DNA from: Rhyacophila brunnea
Taxonomy: Eukaryota; Arthropoda; Insecta; Trichoptera; Rhyacophilidae
Assembly (NCBI GenBank): GCA_022495005.1
Contig: JAGYXB010001964.1
Location: 1,550,001-1,614,000 of the forward strand
Reading direction: 5' to 3'
Length of the DNA stretch: 64,000 bases
Part shown: positions 58,683 through 64,000 of the stretch, one piece after another
How the letters are laid out: each line of letters begins with the position of its first letter
How positions within the stretch are numbered: position 1 is the first letter of the stretch
The notes under the pieces: generated by a model
The model's input: the letters and a program-made list of their open reading frames with translations, nothing else
The model's database searches: none
Told to the model about the DNA's origin: nothing
Made by a program: the position numbers and the translations under genes

Positions 58683-59368
58683 AATCCGCAAACTAGCTAA
58701 CTGCACTTTTGACTAAAAATAAAATTTTGATGGCATTTTTCTATACGCTCACAAAATTTCTAACTTCTAAACTTTTAATAAAAATGCGTTATTGTTCTTC
58801 ACACAAAACAGCAAACTGCTGCAACTCGACTCTTTATATAATTCTTATATATTATATATAAAAGGGAAGTTAAAATATCGTATTTATTCATAGTGCAGCT
58901 TATTATTTGTGAAGAAAATAATTTCCAAGTGTATTTTTGGAATTGTTAAATTCCGCTCGATAGTTAAATTGTGAAGTCTTTTCTCCTTCCTAAACAATTT
59001 ATCCAAGTGGAGTTAGCCGGTTTGCAGATTAAATTTGTATAATATTGTATTAATTCATAGTGCAGCTTATTTGTAAAAAAAAATAATTTCCAAATGTATT
59101 TTTGGAATTGTTAAATTCCGCTCGATAGTTAAATTGTGAAGTCTTTTCTCCTTCCTAAACAATTTATCCAAGTGGAGTTAGCCGGTTTGCAGATTAAATT
59201 TGTATAATATTGTATTAATTCATAGTGCAGCTTATTTGTAAAAAAAAATAATTTCCAAATGTATTTTTGGAATTGTTCAAATTCCGCTCGATAGTTAAAT
59301 TGTGAAGTCTTTTTTCCTTCCTGAACAATTTATCCAAGTGGAGTTAGCCAGTTTGCAGATTAAGCATT
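58683..59368. repeat. Foldback-like element with a 165-bp unit in three tandem copies
   Basis: The unit (CATAGTGCAGCTTATT, AATTTCCAA, TTTTTGGAATTGTT, CGCTCGATAGTTAAATTG, CTTCCTAAACAATTTATCC, GTGGAGTTAGCC, TTTGCAGATTA) occurs three times at a spacing of about 165 bp from 58870 to 59368, with very few differences. The unit's end is inverted at 58683-58712 (AATCCGCAAACTAGCTAAC). So the array appears to be the amplified right end of a terminal-inverted-repeat element. Confidence 0.8.
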
Positions 59369-59529
59369 CGATATTGACTATCCAATATAATCAAGAATGG
59401 AAGATTATTTTTATTCAATATACTCAAGTACTTAGAAATTTGAACACAAGGCTATTATAAAATAATATGATATAAAAAAGTTAGACCGCCTCGGATTAGA
59501 ATCGCATCATCGACAATCCGAGTAAATTA

Positions 59530-59895
59530 ACGTTTATTTATTAATATTATTTGAGTAGTGAACTAAAATCACAAATTTAAGACGTTCACATCATGATATG
59601 AATTAAATATAAAATATACAACCAGTATTATAAAAAGAGTAAATACAACACTTTGTACAAACAAAGTACATGGAAGTACATCGAATGAGCTTATTTTAAA
59701 AATATATAAAACAACGTCCGCCTATATTGATTCTCACTTAGGTGGAATGTATCAATATCCGAAGCCATTGAGTTGAACAGGGTTATTACCTTCCCGATTG
59801 GCATTATCAATGCCATGTTTATTCTGCAACCTTAGGAGAACAAACAACGGATGCTTCCGATGAATAAGTTAATTATCAGGGACACATGTCAACAC
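59530..59895 (-). pseudogene. LINE 3' end fragment
   Basis: Minus-strand counterpart of 7845-8297. Broken frames give R-C-L-F-S, I-N-M-A-L-I-M-P-I-G-K and L-F-N-S-M-A-S-D-I-D-T-F-H-L, aligning with the V-M-R-I-G-R-A-V-T-M-F-N-E-I-A-S-D-N-D-I-F-H-L segment of the first copy. The 3' UTR runs to about 59530. Confidence 0.65.
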
Positions 59896-61186
59896 TACTA
59901 AAAAACACGTAATTCTCATTTACACCGCTTATAAGTCGGAAAGAGTCGCTATGTAAAATCATTCTGAAATAATTAATTGTTTTTAAAACTATGACGTACA
60001 CACGTGCAGATGTAATAATTATTATTGTATTAACTGTGAGTTTATTTTTTACGGGTTTCATATAAAATGTATCATAATCTTTAGAAACGTTTGCTTGGAA
60101 AAATAAACAAATATTTGTGAATTCTTTACGCGGGTATTTAATTTATTATTCTGTCGGTAATGTATAAAAATATTTTTGCTTTGCACGCTTATAAAATTCC
60201 TTCATAGAAATGTCCAAAAATACCTTACACATAATTTTGTATTCGTGGTATGTCCGTAAATAATAAAGCGCGGCATTTAATGTGGTCCGGGGAAAGCCCC
60301 GACGGATTATCCTTTTTGATGTAAACAAAATAAACTATTCATTATTTTTCAAAGTAACGAAGCGCGTGGAAAACTTTTTTCGAAAATCACACAGCGAAAT
60401 CTAACTCGTGCTATATTATCGCTAGAGCTTTTTGGTACGGTGCGTCGTTCTTTGTTCGTTTTGGTCGCGAGCTTTTGGAAGCAGAATTTACTGGAGTTTT
60501 ATTAAATAACGGCTTTAAATCTGTCAGATATAATCGGCCAACATCAGTACTATTCTATTATTTTTGATCGCGTTTGTATTTTTTGCACGTAAGCGTTATT
60601 TTTGGGGCTGGTCATGTCCAACTTGGATAGACCAATACAATAAAATGCAAAATGAAGCCATCTATCTGGTCGGAAGAGTGATGTGCCAAATTGCGATTTT
60701 GGATGGCGTGGTCTAAGATTCTAAGATGTGTAAGAGATTGGGATCCTGGATTGGAAAAGGTTAATGGAATGATGAGATAGAATAGTCATCGTTGTTTGAA
60801 GGTTTCGAGGAGATAGTTTATTTATCGATACAAGAATAAATACAATAATAAAGATGAGAGAGTGATGTGATAATCGCGGGTACGGATGTACTACTGAGAT
60901 TGATGTTATTGAGAGATTAATCAGACCGTGAGACTGGACTCTAGTGAGTGACGGTTGACTGTGTTGAGTGACCGGACTCGTGATGAGTAGTGAGCAGAGT
61001 GACGGACTCGAGATGAGTGACAAGTTAATGATCGTTCTTGATATTTATACAAATGCAGTCCATACATTACAAAAGACATTGTCGCAATTAAACATACTAT
61101 AGTATATACTATTGATCTACGTTATGATAGAGAAAATGCTGACATTCACTTCCGTCACTTTGTTTTGTTTTAAAAACAAAATATGG
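59896..61186. other. Unassigned DNA with a GAGTGA-rich repeat at 60840-61075
   Basis: 60840-61075 shares GTGACGGACTCGAG and a following ATATTTATACAAATG with the repeat at 36130-36420. A possible LTR fragment, but not proven. The 100-codon minus frame over it is low-complexity. Nothing else recognised. Confidence 0.35.
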
Positions 61187-61413
61187 TACTGTTCGGTTAT
61201 ACGGAATACAGCGGAAAACACATTTTGAAAATACCCGATATACTGGATTATTTGTTAGTTAGGGTTAGTTTAGGTTAGGTAGGCTAGGTTGGGTTAGGTT
61301 AGGTTAGGTTAGATTAGGTTTGGTTTGGTTAGGATAACCTAACAAATAATCCAGTTTATCTGCTATTTTCAAAATGTGTTTTCCGCTGTATTCCGTATAA
61401 CCGTATAATACGT
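61187..61413. repeat. Foldback with central TTAGG tract
   Basis: The left arm GGTTATACGGAATACAGCGG through GGATTATTTGTTAG is repeated inverted at 61345-61410. Between them (about 61262-61333) are repeated GGTTAGGTTA units, several in perfect register. Part of the arm is shared with 26226-26398. Confidence 0.85.
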
Positions 61414-64000
61414 TGTTGTAAAATAAATATATAAATCGGCAAAGTTACGATAAAGGTATTTTATAAATTTTAATTTCAAATATATAACAGTAAGAGTGTT
61501 GTACAGGTAAGTATAATATAATTTCGATAAATCCCACTAAGTATAAAACATAAATCTACAGCTAAGAACACCAAAGGTTCTCAAACATGATTAAATGCAG
61601 TCTTCAAGTCACCTTTTCCGACAAAAAAAAACAGTTCTCTAGATGTTCCGAGTAAGCACCTTATAATCTTGAGCGACTACGTTTGTACTATCTACACCAC
61701 TGATCTACAAACTGTTTGAAGGCCGTGCCATTATAAGTTAATAAGTAATAATTTAGGAAAATAACCAGATAATATTACCGTTAAATCATTTTTTAGATTA
61801 GCATTAAAATCAATTTTTATGGTAGACAATATAGACATTATATATTGTTAATACCTTAATTTAAAAATTACAAAATATGGTCGACAATAATATTATTAGA
61901 ATTTAAGATTACCAACACCTCAGATGTATAATTGTTAAAACTTTTTAGCTTGATTAATATTATATAATATTATGTTCCTAGTGTATTTAGTAATAGAATA
62001 GAAACAATCACAAATACCCATACCGGGTCCCCGGATAAAAGACCAGCGTCTTACGATTAATTGGCAGGTATCCGGTGGATGTATGTATTAGTACCGCTCT
62101 GTGCAATTAATGTTTATTTAAGGAATGTTTTTTATGTGTTTCCATAAAATGATGTAGCTATATTAGAAACTTTCTTTTCCTTGTATTTCGGTGCATTTTA
62201 TTACAAATTTTGAAGTGTTTTATTTATATACGAATTTTAATTCTTTTATTTTGTTAACTGTCAATTTATAGTGGAAATGCATTGTATTTTTTATAGTACT
62301 TTTTTCACTTTCAATAATAAATCTGGACTGGTTTCGTCCGCCTTAAATCTGACATTTTCAACTAAATAATATTTATAAAACAGGCATTTAAACAAATTCA
62401 AAGGGTGACACAATTTTAATACATTCCAAACAAAATATTTTCGAACTATATGATAGATGTCGTTGGCAAATTATTTTTTTGTATAATATAAAATAATCAA
62501 GTTATTATTATTTAAATATTTTATGTTAATAAGCAATCAAAAATATGTTTCTTAAAATGGTAGGCTTTAAATAATCGCCTAGTGTGGAGTATTTGCCATT
62601 GACTTATAGAGTATAGAAATTCAGATACGTCCATGTCGTTTTTAAAGTCAGACAACTTATGTAATAGTATACACACGCTCATGAATACTTGTACAAAAAA
62701 TGTGTAATAATAATTATGCAGTTATGTTTGTAGATAGCTTTATACATTAAACAGTAATTTTATATTTGAATGCCAAATAATATTATGCTAGTCAGATAGT
62801 GTATGAATTCAAACTTTCTGAAAGTATTTTATAAGATTTTACAACCAAACTCTCGTAAAGTTTCTTGGAATAGTTTGATAGCCTCTGAAATACACATAGA
62901 ATTTCCTGACCGCTCTTATGTCCAGTCCCATAAGTCATAAAGTCCTGCCTATATATCACAAACTAAACAGAAAGGATAATGTTATGGGGTCTTATGAACG
63001 TATTTGTAAGAGATCCCTAGACTTGAGCAACATTTCATGGAACACTTTTTCTACTACCTAAAACACGATGTCTGAGCGTGCTTCAATTTTTCGAAAGCTT
63101 TTTTCGGAAGCTTTTTTCTTCTTTAAGTAATTTGTGTCATATTTTCAAAACAATATGTTATCTAAAAAATAGTTAACTGTTTATAAAATATTCGTTTTTT
63201 CAGTGTGTCTCGTTGTTGAGGATCGTGTCACGTTTTTAATGTTTTCTCCGCACGATTTCTGTATTATACTGTTCACATAACTAAATATATTGAGATGCCC
63301 GTAGTGTAATTCACTTAGACAGACGTACATAAAGGCCGAATCTGTTTCCCTTCTCGACTTTTGATGTTTTCGGTGACGATGAGCGTTTCGAAATTATTTT
63401 TTTCCTGCCACACATGTGACTAGGTAACTGATAACTCTCTAGAAAATATATACAATTTTAAGATAATCGCAAAAACCGCCATGTACATTCAGGATTGAAA
63501 ATAGAATATTTACTTTTTGCATAGTATAAAATCATATAAGCAAAATATAGTAGCGAAATAAAATGTTAGTTATGTCATTAAATTTATTAAAAAATCGTGA
63601 TTAAAGTTAGCTGTAAAATATAAAAAATAATCGGCTGATAAATTTAAACGACTTTGAAATCAACGTTCAGTTCAATTCTATTTAACTAACAAAAGGAGTT
63701 GGATTTAATATTTTACGAATATACACCATAGAAAAATTTTACGTTTTTTAAAAATTAATACTATACGTCACGGCTGTCGCCTCAACTTATAGTTACCCGA
63801 GAGCTGTCAAATATTATAGGTTATATTTGACGTTTGTCTACAAAATTTTAATAAGGGTAGGAAAATATACACGAGCACACACGAACTTGACCGAGCTCCA
63901 CAAAAAAAGAGACGTATTTCATACGACATCCTTACCAACACCAACTGATATTTTTGCCATGTTACGAATTATCACTATGATACTAATTACTATTATAGAT
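61414..64000. other. Unassigned AT-rich DNA
   Basis: No gene or repeat boundary recognised. At 63296-63325 GCCCGTAGTGTAATTC resembles a tRNA-like 5' end, but no matching 3' half follows. Confidence 0.3.

Noticed and set aside
61262..61333. True telomere or chromosome end
   Set aside because: The TTAGG run is short, degenerate and flanked on both sides by inverted arms, so it is interstitial.
63296..63325. tRNA gene start
   Set aside because: Only a 5'-like GCCCGTAGTGTAA is present; no anticodon or T arm follows.
1..64000. CRISPR array or bacterial operon
   Set aside because: No regularly spaced short repeats with unique spacers, and coding density is far too low; the DNA is eukaryotic.

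Overview
The window is AT-rich, gene-poor animal DNA, most likely from an insect and plausibly an aphid or other hemipteran. The evidence for that is TTAGG-type repeat tracts (the insect telomere motif), insect-type PHD-finger LINEs, tRNA-derived SINEs and very many small foldback DNA transposons. Species assignment is an inference. There is no sign of bacterial gene organisation, and most short open frames are chance frames in AT-rich DNA.

Host gene: only one exon is convincing. On the minus strand, 30994-31612 encodes the N-terminal part of a stargazin-like protein (TARP / CACNG family, insect stg1-like), ending in a clear splice donor. The gene continues toward lower coordinates, so much of 1-30993 may be its first intron, filled with repeats.

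Retrotransposons: the largest element is a nearly complete non-LTR retrotransposon of the Jockey/CR1 group on the minus strand (about 54001 to at least 58281). It has a PHD-finger/coiled-coil ORF1, an endonuclease-reverse transcriptase ORF2 broken by one single-base frameshift, and a short-repeat 3' tail. Dead pieces of other LINEs lie at 7845-8297, 12879-13712, 17440-17880, 20245-20525, 25955-26130, 37600-37880, 46062-46360 and 59530-59895. A tRNA-derived SINE family has four main copies (10905, 16782, 23299, 49592), one with a perfect 20-bp target duplication, and a second SINE shares its 3' end.

DNA transposons: several non-autonomous hAT-type elements have 8-bp target duplications (405-1112, 11390-12555, 24170-24543, 33440-34034, 38845-40469, 46376-47015). 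Many palindromic foldback elements are present, several with TTAGG-like centres. A group near 22.5, 42-45, 48 and 52 kb combines inverted arms with a tRNA-like block that keeps a box-B-like T arm and a following oligo-T. This combination is the most unusual structure here and the best candidate for an undescribed element type.

Region by region: 1-31 kb, putative intron 1 of the TARP-like gene with repeats; 31-31.6 kb, the exon; 32-41 kb, hAT and foldback elements; 42-53 kb, densest in tRNA-like palindromes, foldbacks and SINEs; 54-58.3 kb, the LINE; 58.7-59.4 kb, a 165-bp tandem repeat; 59.5-64 kb, a LINE tail, one TTAGG-centred foldback, then unassigned AT-rich DNA.
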